Made by a program: the position numbers and the translations under genes
Shown here: positions 42,207 through 51,142 of the stretch, in pieces
Layout of the letters: every line of letters begins with the position of its first letter
Numbering within the stretch: position 1 is the stretch's first letter
The notes under the pieces: model-generated
Told to the model about the DNA's origin: nothing
The model's database searches: none
What the model saw: only the letters and a program-made list of their open reading frames with translations
Assembly (NCBI GenBank): GCA_963763085.1
Contig: CAVXNB010000004.1
Location: 1,116,001 to 1,180,000 of the forward strand
DNA from: CAVXNB01 sp963763085
GTDB lineage: Bacteria > Actinomycetota > Acidimicrobiia > Acidimicrobiales > Bog-793
Length of the DNA: 64,000 nt
Reading direction: 5' to 3'

Positions 42207-43745
42207 ATGAAGGCCGACTTCGACACGGTGCTGGTCGTCGACTTCGGAGCCCAGTACGCGCAGCTCATCGCCCGGCGGGTGCGCGAGGCGCACGTCTACT
42301 CCGAGATCGTGCCCGCCTCGATGCCGGCGAGCGAGATGCTCGCCCGCAAGCCGAGCGGGATCATCCTCTCCGGCGGGCCGAAATCGGTGTACGCCCCGGC
42401 TGCGCCCTCGGTCGATCCCGGGTTGTTCGCGTTCGGCGTCCCCGTGCTCGGCATCTGCTACGGCGCTCAGCTCCTCACCCAGTCGCTCGGCGGCGAGGTC
42501 GCCCGCACCGGGACGGGAGAGTACGGCCGCACGCCGTTGCTCGCCCGGGCGCCATCGGAGCTCATGGACCACTGGGAGCCGTCGACCGACGTCTGGATGA
42601 GCCACGCCGACTCGATCGTGCGCGCCCCGGACGGGTTCACCGTCACGGCGGCGACCGCAGAGGTAGCGGTGGCGGCGTTCGAGGATCGCGAGCGGGAGCT
42701 CTACGGCGTCCAGTTCCATCCCGAGGTCGCGCACACGAGACGTGGCCAGGAGCTGCTCAGGCGGTTCCTCTTCGACATCTGCGAGTGCCGCCCGCGCTGG
42801 ACCCATACGTCGGTGATCGAGTCGCAGGTGGCGGCGGTCCGCGCCCAGGTCGGGCAAGGCCGCGTGCTCTGCGCGCTCTCCGGCGGCGTCGACTCGGCCG
42901 TCGCCGCCGCCCTCGTGCACAAGGCGATCGGTGACCAGCTCACCTGCGTGTTCGTCGACACGGGGCTGATGCGGGCCGGGGAGGGCGAGCAGGTCGAGGC
43001 TACGTTTCTCAAACAGTTCGCCGCCGACCTCGTGCACGTGAAGGCGTCGGACCGGTTCTTCCAGGCTCTGGCCGGCGTGACCGACCCGGAAGCAAAACGC
43101 AAAGCCATCGGCCAGCTCTTCATCCGCCTCTTCGAGGAGGTGGCGATCGAGCAGAAGGACGCCAAGTACCTCGTCCAGGGCACGCTCTACCCGGACGTGA
43201 TCGAGTCGGGCACGGCGGACGCTTCGACGATCAAGTCGCACCACAACGTCGGCGGGCTGCCCGACAACATGGACCTCGAGCTCGTCGAGCCGCTCCGGAA
43301 CCTGTTCAAGGACGAGGTGCGGGCGATCGGCGAGGAGCTGGGTCTGCCGGAGGAGATCGTGTGGCGTCAGCCGTTTCCGGGTCCGGGGCTGGCGGTGCGG
43401 GTGGTCGGCGAGGTGACGCCCGAACGGGTCGAGATCGTCCGCGAGGCCGACGCGATCGTTCTCGACGAGATCCGACGGGCTGGCCTGGACGAGGAGCTCT
43501 GGCAGTGGTTTGCCGTCCTGCCGGCCGTCCGCTCGGTCGGTGTGATGGGTGACGAGCGGACTTACGCCTACCCGATCGTCATCCGTGCGGTCACGAGCGA
43601 GGACGCAATGACCGCCGACTGGGCCCGGCTGCCCTACGACGTGCTCGAGCGTATGTCGAGCCGCATCATCAACGAGGTTCGAGGGGTCAACCGCGTTGCC
43701 TATGACGTGACCTCCAAGCCCCCGGGCACGATCGAGTGGGAATGA
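42207..43745 (+). CDS. guaA: GMP synthase (glutamine-hydrolysing)
   Basis: GuaA converts XMP to GMP. The 512-residue product has the class I glutaminase domain with nucleophile Cys in GICYGAQLL (about 85) and His-Glu in QFHPEVAH (about 171). The ATP-pyrophosphatase P-loop is LSGGVDSAVAAAL (about 224). The C-terminal dimerisation domain ends RVAYDVTSKPPGTIEWE, the family ending. ATG 42207 gives MKADFDTVLVVDFGAQYAQLI. It lies 58 bases after guaB3. Confidence 0.98.
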   Translation: MKADFDTVLVVDFGAQYAQLIARRVREAHVYSEIVPASMPASEMLARKPSGIILSGGPKSVYAPAAPSVDPGLFAFGVPVLGICYGAQLLTQSLGGEVARTGTGEYGRTPLLARAPSELMDHWEPSTDVWMSHADSIVRAPDGFTVTAATAEVAVAAFEDRERELYGVQFHPEVAHTRRGQELLRRFLFDICECRPRWTHTSVIESQVAAVRAQVGQGRVLCALSGGVDSAVAAALVHKAIGDQLTCVFVDTGLMRAGEGEQVEATFLKQFAADLVHVKASDRFFQALAGVTDPEAKRKAIGQLFIRLFEEVAIEQKDAKYLVQGTLYPDVIESGTADASTIKSHHNVGGLPDNMDLELVEPLRNLFKDEVRAIGEELGLPEEIVWRQPFPGPGLAVRVVGEVTPERVEIVREADAIVLDEIRRAGLDEELWQWFAVLPAVRSVGVMGDERTYAYPIVIRAVTSEDAMTADWARLPYDVLERMSSRIINEVRGVNRVAYDVTSKPPGTIEWE

Positions 43746-43827
43746 GGTCGCCGGCGTCGTCGGCCGGGCCGGCGAAGCGGTGCGGGACCCACGGGAGGGC
43801 TCCAGGGCGCCGGTAGTCTCGGGTGTG

Positions 43828-46161
43828 ATGTCGTCCGTGCCCCCGCGAGCTCCTGACTCGTGGGGAGCCGAGGAGTGGGACCTTCTCGGGGATCTGACCC
43901 CGCTCGGCGGGCTGCCCCCGCTCGAGGCGATACCGACCGAGGCACCCCCTCCGGACCCGGCCGCCGTGGCGGCTGCGATGGCGGCCGCCATCGAGGACCT
44001 CGTAGCCGATCTGAACCCGCCCCAGCGCGAGGCGGTCCTGCACGACGGCGGCCCCCTCGTCGTCGTGGCCGGCGCCGGCTCGGGAAAGACAAGGGTGCTG
44101 ACGCGGCGCATCGCCCGCCTCGTCGCCTCGGGGGTGCCGCCGTGGCGCATCCTCGCCATCACGTTCACCAACAAGGCCGCTGACGAGATGCGCCGCCGCG
44201 TGGTCGAGCTCGTCGGGTCGGAGGCCGAGCGGATGTGGATCTCGACCTTCCACGCCGCCTGCGTGCGGATGCTGCGCCGCAACGTCGAGCGGATCGGCTA
44301 CCGCCCCGGCTTCACCATCTACGACGACGGTGACAGCCGGCGGCTCGTGGAGCACGTCCTCGACGACCTCGGCGTCGACCAGCGGCGGTTCCCGCCGCGC
44401 GCCGTGCTCGGTGTGATCAGCTCCGCCAAGTCGGACCTGATCGGCGTCTCGGCGCTCCAGGAGCGGGCGGGAACGATCTACGAGGAGCGGATCGCCCAGG
44501 CCTACGCCGAGTACGAGCGCCGGCTCGTCGCCGCCAACGCGATGGACTTCGACGACCTCCTCGTCCGCACGGTGCGCATGTTCCGCGACCACCCCGACGT
44601 GCTCGAGCAGTATTCGGACCGGTTCGAGCACGTGCTCGTCGACGAGTACCAGGACACGAACGTGGCCCAGAACGAGCTCGTCATCCTGCTCGGACAGGCC
44701 CGGCGCAACGTCTGCGTCGTCGGCGACACCGACCAGAGCATCTACCGCTTCCGGGGCGCCGAGATGCGGAACCTGCTCGAGTTCGAGCGGGCCTTCCCCG
44801 ACTCGCGCGTCATCATCCTCGACCAGAACTACCGCTCCACCCAGACGATCCTCGACGCCGCCAACTCGGTCATCTCGAACAACCTCCTCCGTCAGGAGAA
44901 GGACCTCTGGAGCGCTCTCGGCAAGGGCGAGCCCATCCGGCGCTACAGAGCCGGCGACGACCGGGACGAGGCGTCGTTCGTCACGGGCGAGATCGCGACC
45001 CTGAGCCGCGACGAGGGCGTCGGCTACAGCGACATCGCCGTCTTCTACCGGACCAACGCCCAGAGCCGCGCCCTCGAGACTGCGCTGGCCGATCGGGGGA
45101 TCGCCTACACGGTGGTGGGGGGGACCCGTTTCTTCGACCGGCGCGAGATTCGTGACGTGCTCGCCTATCTGCGTGCCGTCGCCAACCCGGGCGACGAGGT
45201 GTCGCTCCGCCGCATCCTCAACACGCCGCGGCGCGGCGTCGGCGACACGACGGTGGGCAGGCTGCTCGCGTTCGCCGCAGAGAAGGGGGTCGGGTTCGCG
45301 GAGGCACTGGCGAACGCCGAGCTGGCCGGGGCCTCCGGCAAGGCCCTGGCCGGGATCCGGGGCCTGCTCGCCCTGCTCGAGGAGGTCCGGTCGAGCGATC
45401 TCGTCACACGCCCGCCCGACAATCTGATCCAGGTGATCCTCGAGCGGACCGGCTACTCCGACACGCTCGAGGCCGAGATCGCCATCGGCGGCAGCCGGGC
45501 CATCGACGCCGAGGGCCGGGTCGAGAACCTCGCCGAGCTCATGAACGTCGCCTCGGAGCACGAGGACCTCGAGTCCTTCCTCGAGTCGACGGCGCTCGTG
45601 GCGGCGACCGACGTCCTCGACGACGGCGCCAGCGTCTCCCTCATGACTCTCCACTCCGCCAAGGGCCTCGAATTCCGCGTCGTGTTCCTCACGGGCATGG
45701 AGGAGGGGATCTTCCCCCATGCCCAGACCCTGAGCGAGCCCGACGAGCTCGAGGAGGAGCGGCGGCTCTGCTACGTCGGGCTGACCCGCGCCCGTGAGCG
45801 CCTGTACCTCACGCACACCTGGAGCCGCCTGCTGTTCGGGCGCATCCAGCAGAGCTTCCCGAGCCGGTTCATGAAGGAGATCCCCGAGGAGCTGATCCGC
45901 GACGTCGAAGAGGGGGTCGTGATCGGTGGCGGGCAGCGGTCCCGGGCGGGCACCCACCCCGCCGTGCAGGCAGCCGGCGCCACCACCGGAGCCGAGCGCC
46001 TCGGCCTGGCTCCGGGCGATCGGGTGGTGCACGCCCGATTCGGCGAGGGCGTCGTGCTCGAGGTCGAGGGGGTGGGGGCCGACGAGCGAGCCACGATCCG
46101 CTTCCCGGACAAGGGCGACAAGCGGTTCCTCGTGGCGCTCAGCCCGCTCGAGCGGCCGTGA
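43828..46161 (+). CDS. pcrA: ATP-dependent DNA helicase, UvrD/PcrA type
   Basis: This superfamily 1 helicase acts in repair and replication restart. Motifs in order are the Q motif LNPPQREAVL, Walker A AGAGSGKTRVLTRR (about 77-90), FTNKAADEM, motif II LVDEYQDTN (about 271), GDTDQSIYRFRGA, LDQNYRST, TLHSAKGLEF and VGLTRARERLYLTHT (about 650). The C-terminus has the Tudor-like GDRVVHARFGEGVV of PcrA. I chose ATG 43828 (777 residues); GTG 43780 would add 16 poorly conserved residues. Its 3' end overlaps the convergent gene by 23 bases. Confidence 0.95.
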   Translation: MSSVPPRAPDSWGAEEWDLLGDLTPLGGLPPLEAIPTEAPPPDPAAVAAAMAAAIEDLVADLNPPQREAVLHDGGPLVVVAGAGSGKTRVLTRRIARLVASGVPPWRILAITFTNKAADEMRRRVVELVGSEAERMWISTFHAACVRMLRRNVERIGYRPGFTIYDDGDSRRLVEHVLDDLGVDQRRFPPRAVLGVISSAKSDLIGVSALQERAGTIYEERIAQAYAEYERRLVAANAMDFDDLLVRTVRMFRDHPDVLEQYSDRFEHVLVDEYQDTNVAQNELVILLGQARRNVCVVGDTDQSIYRFRGAEMRNLLEFERAFPDSRVIILDQNYRSTQTILDAANSVISNNLLRQEKDLWSALGKGEPIRRYRAGDDRDEASFVTGEIATLSRDEGVGYSDIAVFYRTNAQSRALETALADRGIAYTVVGGTRFFDRREIRDVLAYLRAVANPGDEVSLRRILNTPRRGVGDTTVGRLLAFAAEKGVGFAEALANAELAGASGKALAGIRGLLALLEEVRSSDLVTRPPDNLIQVILERTGYSDTLEAEIAIGGSRAIDAEGRVENLAELMNVASEHEDLESFLESTALVAATDVLDDGASVSLMTLHSAKGLEFRVVFLTGMEEGIFPHAQTLSEPDELEEERRLCYVGLTRARERLYLTHTWSRLLFGRIQQSFPSRFMKEIPEELIRDVEEGVVIGGGQRSRAGTHPAVQAAGATTGAERLGLAPGDRVVHARFGEGVVLEVEGVGADERATIRFPDKGDKRFLVALSPLERP

Positions 46162-47770
46162 GGCCGGCGGTGGCCGACCGCCTGTAGACGGCGGCGCCAC
46201 CCGAGCTGACGACCGATGTGAAGGCGCGGCTGAACCACCGCCGCAGCGCCGGGGTCCAGGGAATGTACGACGGCCCCCGCGTGGCCAGCACGACGTAGTC
46301 GGCTTGCCCCAGCCAGGTCCGCCACGAAGCCACGAGCGTGCGGTCACGCGGGCCCGGAGTCGTGGGCGGATGGTCCGGATCGATCACACGCCACGTCCCG
46401 GCGGCGTCGAGCACGGTCGGGCACTCCGCCACGCCGGCCGAGAAACGGTCCCCGCTGATAACCAGCGACGCCCCCTCCGTCACGACGCACGTGCCGGGCG
46501 CCACGGCACTCATGATGCTCGGCCCCGGCGACGTCGCGGCGACCGCGAAAAAGGCGCGGGTGAACGTCGCCTCGCGCCTGACGGTGGTGACGGCGCCGGC
46601 GACCACGAGCGCCACGATGATGAACGTCAGCCCGGTGCGGGCGGCGAAGTCGACCGAGACGTAGGAGCCGCCCGCGACCGCTTGGATGATCCCGGTGATG
46701 CCCTCGAGCAGGTAGCGGACCGCGAGGCCGAAGACGATGGCGACGAACGGCGCTGCGAAGTACGTGTCGTGACCGGAGAACGTGGGCACGAAGACGACGA
46801 GCGCCGTGACGGCGACCATGGCCGCGAACGCGAAGCCGTCAGAGCGAGAGGCTCTTCCGGTCGCTGCCGCGGCGGCGAAGATGAGGCCGAAGACGAGCCC
46901 GGCACCGAGCGCGATCGCGGTAGCGGCGCCGGTGGAGATGTGGAGGCCGAGCGGCGGCCCGAGCCCGGTCAGGACCAAGAAACGGGTCCCCGCGCCGACC
47001 ACCGGTCCGAACGCCGTGCCCGTCAGCTGCGTCAGCACTGTGTCGTGCCAGAAGGCGTGTGGCGCCAGCAGGACGAACGGCAGGCAGGTCACACCGAGGC
47101 CGATGGCGGCGCCGCCCAGCAGGGGGAGCACCGCACGGCGCCAGACCGGGACGCAGAACGCGGCAGCGACAACGAGCGGGACGAGAGCCCACAGCTCGAC
47201 TGCGGCACCGAGCCCGAAGGCGAGGCCGGCGAGCCAGACACGCCTCGGGGTGGCGATGTCGCCGTTCTGGAAGAGCAGTACGGCGCCGAGCAGGCAGAAG
47301 AACACGAGATAGGGCTCGAGCAGGACAGCGCTGTCGGCGAGGTAGGCGGCGGGGAAGATCGCCAGCGCCGTCGCCGCCGCGGCCGATGCGGCGATCCCTC
47401 GATGGCGCACCGCCAGCCCGGCCAGGAACGCGTTGGCCCCCGTGACGACCGCCGTGAAGACCCTCGCCGAGGCGAGGGCTTCGTTCTGCGCGGTGAAGTG
47501 CGTCAAGAGCGCGAACGGCGTCATGAGCAGTGTGATCCCGGGCGGGACCAAGATTGTGAAGTCGCGGTATGGGACGATGCCGTGGATCAGGTAGAGCGCG
47601 GACCCGAAGTAGACGCCGTCGTCATACGAGAACACGCCATGGAGCACGTTCGGGTAGGCGAGCTGGTAACAGCAGAGTCCGAGCGCGAGCAGCGCCGGCG
47701 GCAGCGACGCCAAGGTGGCCCAGCGCGGGTTCTCCCACCAGGAAGAACGGTTGAGGAGGGCGTGCGCCAC
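46139..47770 (-). CDS. Polytopic membrane protein, probable GT-C-type glycosyltransferase
   Basis: The 543-residue product has about ten to eleven hydrophobic segments. The first outer loop reads VFSYDDGVYFGSALYLIHGIVPYRDFTILVPPG, with the acidic pair at about residues 50-51 that GT-C enzymes (PMT/ArnT-like) use for catalysis. A soluble C-terminal domain follows from about residue 400. Such enzymes use polyprenyl-phosphate sugars at the outer face of the membrane. Donor and acceptor are unknown. It is convergent with pcrA and divergent from trhA across a palindrome. Confidence 0.75.
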   Translation of the reverse strand: MAHALLNRSSWWENPRWATLASLPPALLALGLCCYQLAYPNVLHGVFSYDDGVYFGSALYLIHGIVPYRDFTILVPPGITLLMTPFALLTHFTAQNEALASARVFTAVVTGANAFLAGLAVRHRGIAASAAAATALAIFPAAYLADSAVLLEPYLVFFCLLGAVLLFQNGDIATPRRVWLAGLAFGLGAAVELWALVPLVVAAAFCVPVWRRAVLPLLGGAAIGLGVTCLPFVLLAPHAFWHDTVLTQLTGTAFGPVVGAGTRFLVLTGLGPPLGLHISTGAATAIALGAGLVFGLIFAAAAATGRASRSDGFAFAAMVAVTALVVFVPTFSGHDTYFAAPFVAIVFGLAVRYLLEGITGIIQAVAGGSYVSVDFAARTGLTFIIVALVVAGAVTTVRREATFTRAFFAVAATSPGPSIMSAVAPGTCVVTEGASLVISGDRFSAGVAECPTVLDAAGTWRVIDPDHPPTTPGPRDRTLVASWRTWLGQADYVVLATRGPSYIPWTPALRRWFSRAFTSVVSSGGAAVYRRSATAGLTAARAG

Positions 47771-47817
47771 GGGGGCTGATGGTAGCCCCGCCTGCCGGAC
47801 GCTCCCCGCTCGGCAGA

Positions 47818-47837
47818 TCTACCGACCGGTAGGTAGA
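47818..47837. promoter_or_regulatory. 20-bp imperfect palindrome, TetR-type operator candidate
   Basis: TCTACCGACCGGTAGGTAGA equals its reverse complement at 18 of 20 positions. It lies between the divergent GT-C gene (start 47770) and trhA (start 47848), ten bases before the trhA start. Palindromes centred on ACCGGT with ACC/GGT arms are often bound by TetR-family repressors. No regulator gene is adjacent. Confidence 0.55.
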
Positions 47838-47847
47838 GTTGTCTCCC

Positions 47848-48528
47848 GTGGCGCGGGTTGCCCAAGCGAACGCTCCGGCCGTCGAGCGCCCGAAACCGCG
47901 CCTGCGCGGATGGTCGCACGAGGTCGCTGCGATCGCGATGCTCGTCGTCGGTCCCCTCATCGGGCTCGAGGCCCGTGGGGTGAAGGCGGCGGTGTGTACG
48001 GCGATTGCGTGTTTCTCGGTGACGGCGATGTTCACGACGAGCGCGTTGTTCCACCGGGTCAACTGGTCGCCGCCGGCACGCCGGCGGATGCGGCGGGCGG
48101 ACCACTCGGCGATCTTCCTCTGCATCGCCGGCTGCTACACCGCCGTCGCGGGGCTGTCGCTTCCCGACGCCGACGCCTGGATCGTCCTCGGCATCGTCTG
48201 GACGGCCTCGCTGTGCGGGGTGATCATGCGCTTCACGTGGTTGGACGCGCCGAAGTGGGCCGTCGTGCTTCCCTACATCGCCGTCAGCTGGATCGCCGTC
48301 GGCGCCTTGCCGGAGTTCTTCCACTACCTGGGAGTCCTGGGGTTCTCGCTCATGGCCGCCGGCGGCCTCCTGTACACGATCGGCGCCGTCGTCTACGCAC
48401 GCCGGCGCCCCGACCCGTGGCCGACTGTCTTCGGCTACCACGAGATATTCCACGCCTGCGTCGTGGTCGCCGCCGCGCTGCATCTGTCGTTGATCGCCTT
48501 CGTACTTCTGCCGGCAGTGCCGTCCTGA
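47848..48528 (+). CDS. trhA: Hemolysin III / TrhA family (PAQR-like) membrane protein
   Basis: The 226-residue product has seven hydrophobic segments and the PAQR pattern: SALFHRVNWSP (first His) near residue 70, DHSAIFLCIAGCYT (Asp) near 91 and HEIFHACVVVAAALH (final His pair) near 200. These residues form a presumed zinc site in the PAQR fold. The bacterial role is uncertain; hemolysis is historical, and a role in membrane fluidity has been proposed for TrhA. GTG 47848 is preferred to TTG 47839. The palindrome just upstream suggests control by a repressor. Confidence 0.88.
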   Translation: MARVAQANAPAVERPKPRLRGWSHEVAAIAMLVVGPLIGLEARGVKAAVCTAIACFSVTAMFTTSALFHRVNWSPPARRRMRRADHSAIFLCIAGCYTAVAGLSLPDADAWIVLGIVWTASLCGVIMRFTWLDAPKWAVVLPYIAVSWIAVGALPEFFHYLGVLGFSLMAAGGLLYTIGAVVYARRRPDPWPTVFGYHEIFHACVVVAAALHLSLIAFVLLPAVPS

Positions 48529-48589
48529 GGGCTCGGCCATGCGACCGATTGGTCTCTCCAGGCCAAGTGCTGCCTAGTATCGCCGGGGA

Positions 48590-49027
48590 ATGGATCGCCG
48601 CTACCGCGTCGTCGTCGCCAAACCAGGCCTCGACGGCCACGACCGAGGTGCCAAGGTCATCGCGCGCGCGCTGCGCGACGCCGGCTTCGAGGTCATCTAC
48701 ACCGGCCTCCATCAGACACCAGAGCAGGTGGTTCGCACCGCCCTCCAGGAGGACGCCGACGCGGTCGGGCTGTCCCTGTTGTCCGGGGCGCACCTGACGC
48801 TGGTTCCGAGAGTGCTCGAGGGCCTGCGTGCCGAGGGGCTCGAGGACGTGCTCGTCATCGTCGGCGGGATCATTCCCGAGCGGGACATCGAAGTGCTGAA
48901 GGAATCTGGCGTGAGCGCCGTGTTCACGCCGGGTGCGTCGCTCCCGCAGATCGCCTCCTGGCTGGAGGAGGCGCTGGACTCCCGGGAGCGGTCGAGCGCC
49001 GGGCGGTCCGGGCCCGGCGGCGACTGA
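48590..49027 (+). CDS. Stand-alone cobalamin-binding domain, methylmalonyl-CoA mutase small-subunit type
   Basis: The 145-residue product begins MDRRYRVVVAKPGLDGHDRGAKVIARALRDAGFEV. The DGHDRG motif holds His17, the lower axial ligand of B12 (consensus DxHxxG). LSLLSGAHLTLVPRV (SxL) and VIVGGIIPERDIEVL (GG) complete the site. It corresponds to the C-terminal domain of mutases, or to the small subunit of split mutases; the catalytic subunit is not in the window. It is 54 bases before sucC, consistent with methylmalonyl-CoA to succinyl-CoA flow. Confidence 0.92.
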   Translation: MDRRYRVVVAKPGLDGHDRGAKVIARALRDAGFEVIYTGLHQTPEQVVRTALQEDADAVGLSLLSGAHLTLVPRVLEGLRAEGLEDVLVIVGGIIPERDIEVLKESGVSAVFTPGASLPQIASWLEEALDSRERSSAGRSGPGGD

Positions 49028-49081
49028 CAGCGGCGACCGACAGCGGCGACCGCATAGCGGCGACTGACAGGAAGGCGGCAC

Positions 49082-50251
49082 GTGGATCTAGTCGAGTATC
49101 AGGGCAAGCAGTACTTCGCGCGCTACGGCCTGCCGGTGCCGTCCGGAGAGGTCGCGGACACGGTTGCCGAGGCCGAAGCGGCTGCGGAACGGCTCGGCTA
49201 TCCCGTCGTCGTGAAGGCCCAGGTGCAAGTCGGCGGCCGCGGCAAGGCCGGCGGGGTCAAGCTGGCCTTCTCCCGTGAGGAGGTCATCGAGCACGCGGGC
49301 AGCATCCTCGGTCTCGACATCAAGGGCCACGTCGTGCGCCGGCTCTGGATCGAGCACGCGACCGATATCGCCCGCGAGTTCTACGCCAGCTTCACCCTCG
49401 ACCGGGCGGCGAAGCTGCACCTCGGCATGGTCTCGGCCCGTGGCGGTGTCGACATCGAGCAGGTCGTCGATGAGGACCCGGACGCGATCGCGCGGCTGCA
49501 CGTCAACCCGCTCGACGGGCTGTCGCTGCCGGCGGCGTACGAGCTGGTCGATGCCGCCGGCCTCGACCCGAGAGCGCGTGACGGAGCCGCCGACATCCTC
49601 GTGAAGCTCTACGACTGCTACATCCGGGGAGACGCGGACCTCGTGGAGATCAACCCGCTCGTGCTGACGACCGACGGCGAGGTACGTGTGCTCGACGCCA
49701 AGGTGACGCTCGACGACGATGCCGCCTTCCGCCATCCGGAGTGGGCGGAGATCGAGGATCTGGGCGACGTCGACGAGCGGGAGCGGCTCGCCAAGGAGAA
49801 AGGTCTCCAGTACATCGGGCTCGACGGCTCGGTGGGGATCATCGCGAACGGGGCCGGGCTCGCCATGAGCACGCTCGACGTCGTGAACCAGGTGGGAGGC
49901 GCGGCCGCGAACTTCCTCGACATCGGCGGCGGCGCCGACGCAGACGTCATGGCGAACGCGCTCGAGGTGATCAACACCGATCCGAAAGTCCGGGCGATCC
50001 TCGTCAACATCTTCGGCGGGATCGTCCGGTGCGACGACATCGCCCGGGGGATCCTGGCCGCGCTCGAGCGGGTCGACATCTCGTCGCGGATCGTCCTCCG
50101 TCTCGACGGCACGAACGCGGCCGAGGCGAGGCGGATCATCGCCGACCGGGCCTCCGAGCAGATCGTGAGCGAGCCGACGATGCTCAGCGCCGCCCGGCGG
50201 GCGGTCGAGCTCGCGGCCGAGCACGCCTCTGCGGGAGGTTCGAACTCGTGA
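49082..50251 (+). CDS. sucC: Succinate--CoA ligase, beta subunit
   Basis: SucC binds nucleotide and succinate in the TCA-cycle step succinyl-CoA to succinate. The 389-residue product starts MDLVEYQGKQYFARYGLPVPSG and has the ATP-grasp segment YPVVVKAQVQVGGRGKAGGVKLA (about 41-62). LVEINPLVLTTDG supplies metal ligands, and VNIFGGIVRCDDIARG is near 305. GTG 49082 fits the family start. Its TGA overlaps the sucD GTG (GTGA). Confidence 0.97.
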   Translation: MDLVEYQGKQYFARYGLPVPSGEVADTVAEAEAAAERLGYPVVVKAQVQVGGRGKAGGVKLAFSREEVIEHAGSILGLDIKGHVVRRLWIEHATDIAREFYASFTLDRAAKLHLGMVSARGGVDIEQVVDEDPDAIARLHVNPLDGLSLPAAYELVDAAGLDPRARDGAADILVKLYDCYIRGDADLVEINPLVLTTDGEVRVLDAKVTLDDDAAFRHPEWAEIEDLGDVDERERLAKEKGLQYIGLDGSVGIIANGAGLAMSTLDVVNQVGGAAANFLDIGGGADADVMANALEVINTDPKVRAILVNIFGGIVRCDDIARGILAALERVDISSRIVLRLDGTNAAEARRIIADRASEQIVSEPTMLSAARRAVELAAEHASAGGSNS

Positions 50252-51132
50252 GCATCTTCGTCGACGAGACCACGCGGGTCGTCGTCCAGGGACTCACCGG
50301 GAGCCAGGGCCGCTTCCACGGACTGCGCAACCGGGCCTACGGCACGAACGTCGTCGCCGGCGTCACCCCGGGCAAGGGCGGCCAGGACGTCGAGGGCATC
50401 CCGGTCTTCGACTCGGTTGCCGAGGCGGTCGATGCGACCGGCGCGGATGCGAGCTTCATCGCCGTACCTCCTCGTGCGGCACCGGCGGCGATCATCGACG
50501 CCGCCTCCGCCGGCATCCGCCTCGTCGTGTGCATCACCGAGCACATTCCGGCCAAGGACGAGGCGCTCGTGAACGCCCGGCTCGTCCGCGACTATCCCGG
50601 CATCCGCCTGATCGGGCCGAATTGTCCCGGCGTCATCTCGCCCGGGAAGTGCAACATCGGCATCACGTCCGGTGACATCGCCCGGCCCGGAGGACCCGTC
50701 GGCATCGTGAGCCGCTCGGGCACCTTGACCTATCAGGCTCTGCACGAGCTGTCCCAGCAGTCCATCGGCCAGACGACCTGCGTCGGCATAGGTGGCGACC
50801 CGGTCCCGGGCACGACGTTCGTCGACGTTCTCGCCGCCTTCCAGGAGGACCCCGAGACGCTGGCGGTGATGATGATCGGGGAGATCGGAGGCGAGGGCGA
50901 GGAACGGGCGGCGGACTTCATCGCCGCCGAGATGGACAAGCCGGTCGTGGCGTACATCGCCGGCGTCACGGCGCCGGAGGGACGGAAGATGGGTCACGCC
51001 GGCGCCATCGTCTCCGGTCACAGCGGCACCGCCAAAGCCAAGATGGAGGCCCTTTCCGCCGCCGGCGTGCTCGTCGCGAAGAACCCGACCGAAGCCGGCG
51101 ACCTCATGGTCGGGCTCGTCCGGGCATTTTGA
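50248..51132 (+). CDS. sucD: Succinate--CoA ligase, alpha subunit
   Basis: SucD binds CoA and carries the phosphohistidine. GTG 50248 gives 294 residues starting MSIFVDETTRVVVQGLTGSQGRFH with the CoA-binding Rossmann segment. RLIGPNCPGVISPGKCNIGI lies near 123. The active His is in GRKMGHAGAIVSGHSGTAKAK (about 251). The gene order and overlap with sucC are standard. An apparent longer frame from 49741 runs through sucC and is rejected. Confidence 0.98.
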   Translation: MSIFVDETTRVVVQGLTGSQGRFHGLRNRAYGTNVVAGVTPGKGGQDVEGIPVFDSVAEAVDATGADASFIAVPPRAAPAAIIDAASAGIRLVVCITEHIPAKDEALVNARLVRDYPGIRLIGPNCPGVISPGKCNIGITSGDIARPGGPVGIVSRSGTLTYQALHELSQQSIGQTTCVGIGGDPVPGTTFVDVLAAFQEDPETLAVMMIGEIGGEGEERAADFIAAEMDKPVVAYIAGVTAPEGRKMGHAGAIVSGHSGTAKAKMEALSAAGVLVAKNPTEAGDLMVGLVRAF

Positions 51133-51142
51133 GGGCTGCCCG

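Noticed and set aside
41826..44282. 818-residue reverse-strand open frame opposite guaA and the pcrA start
   Set aside because: It overlaps a complete guaA gene in antisense and shows no domain.
43687..46347. 886-residue reverse-strand open frame opposite pcrA
   Set aside because: pcrA has every helicase motif on the plus strand; the reverse translation is low-complexity and acidic without family features.
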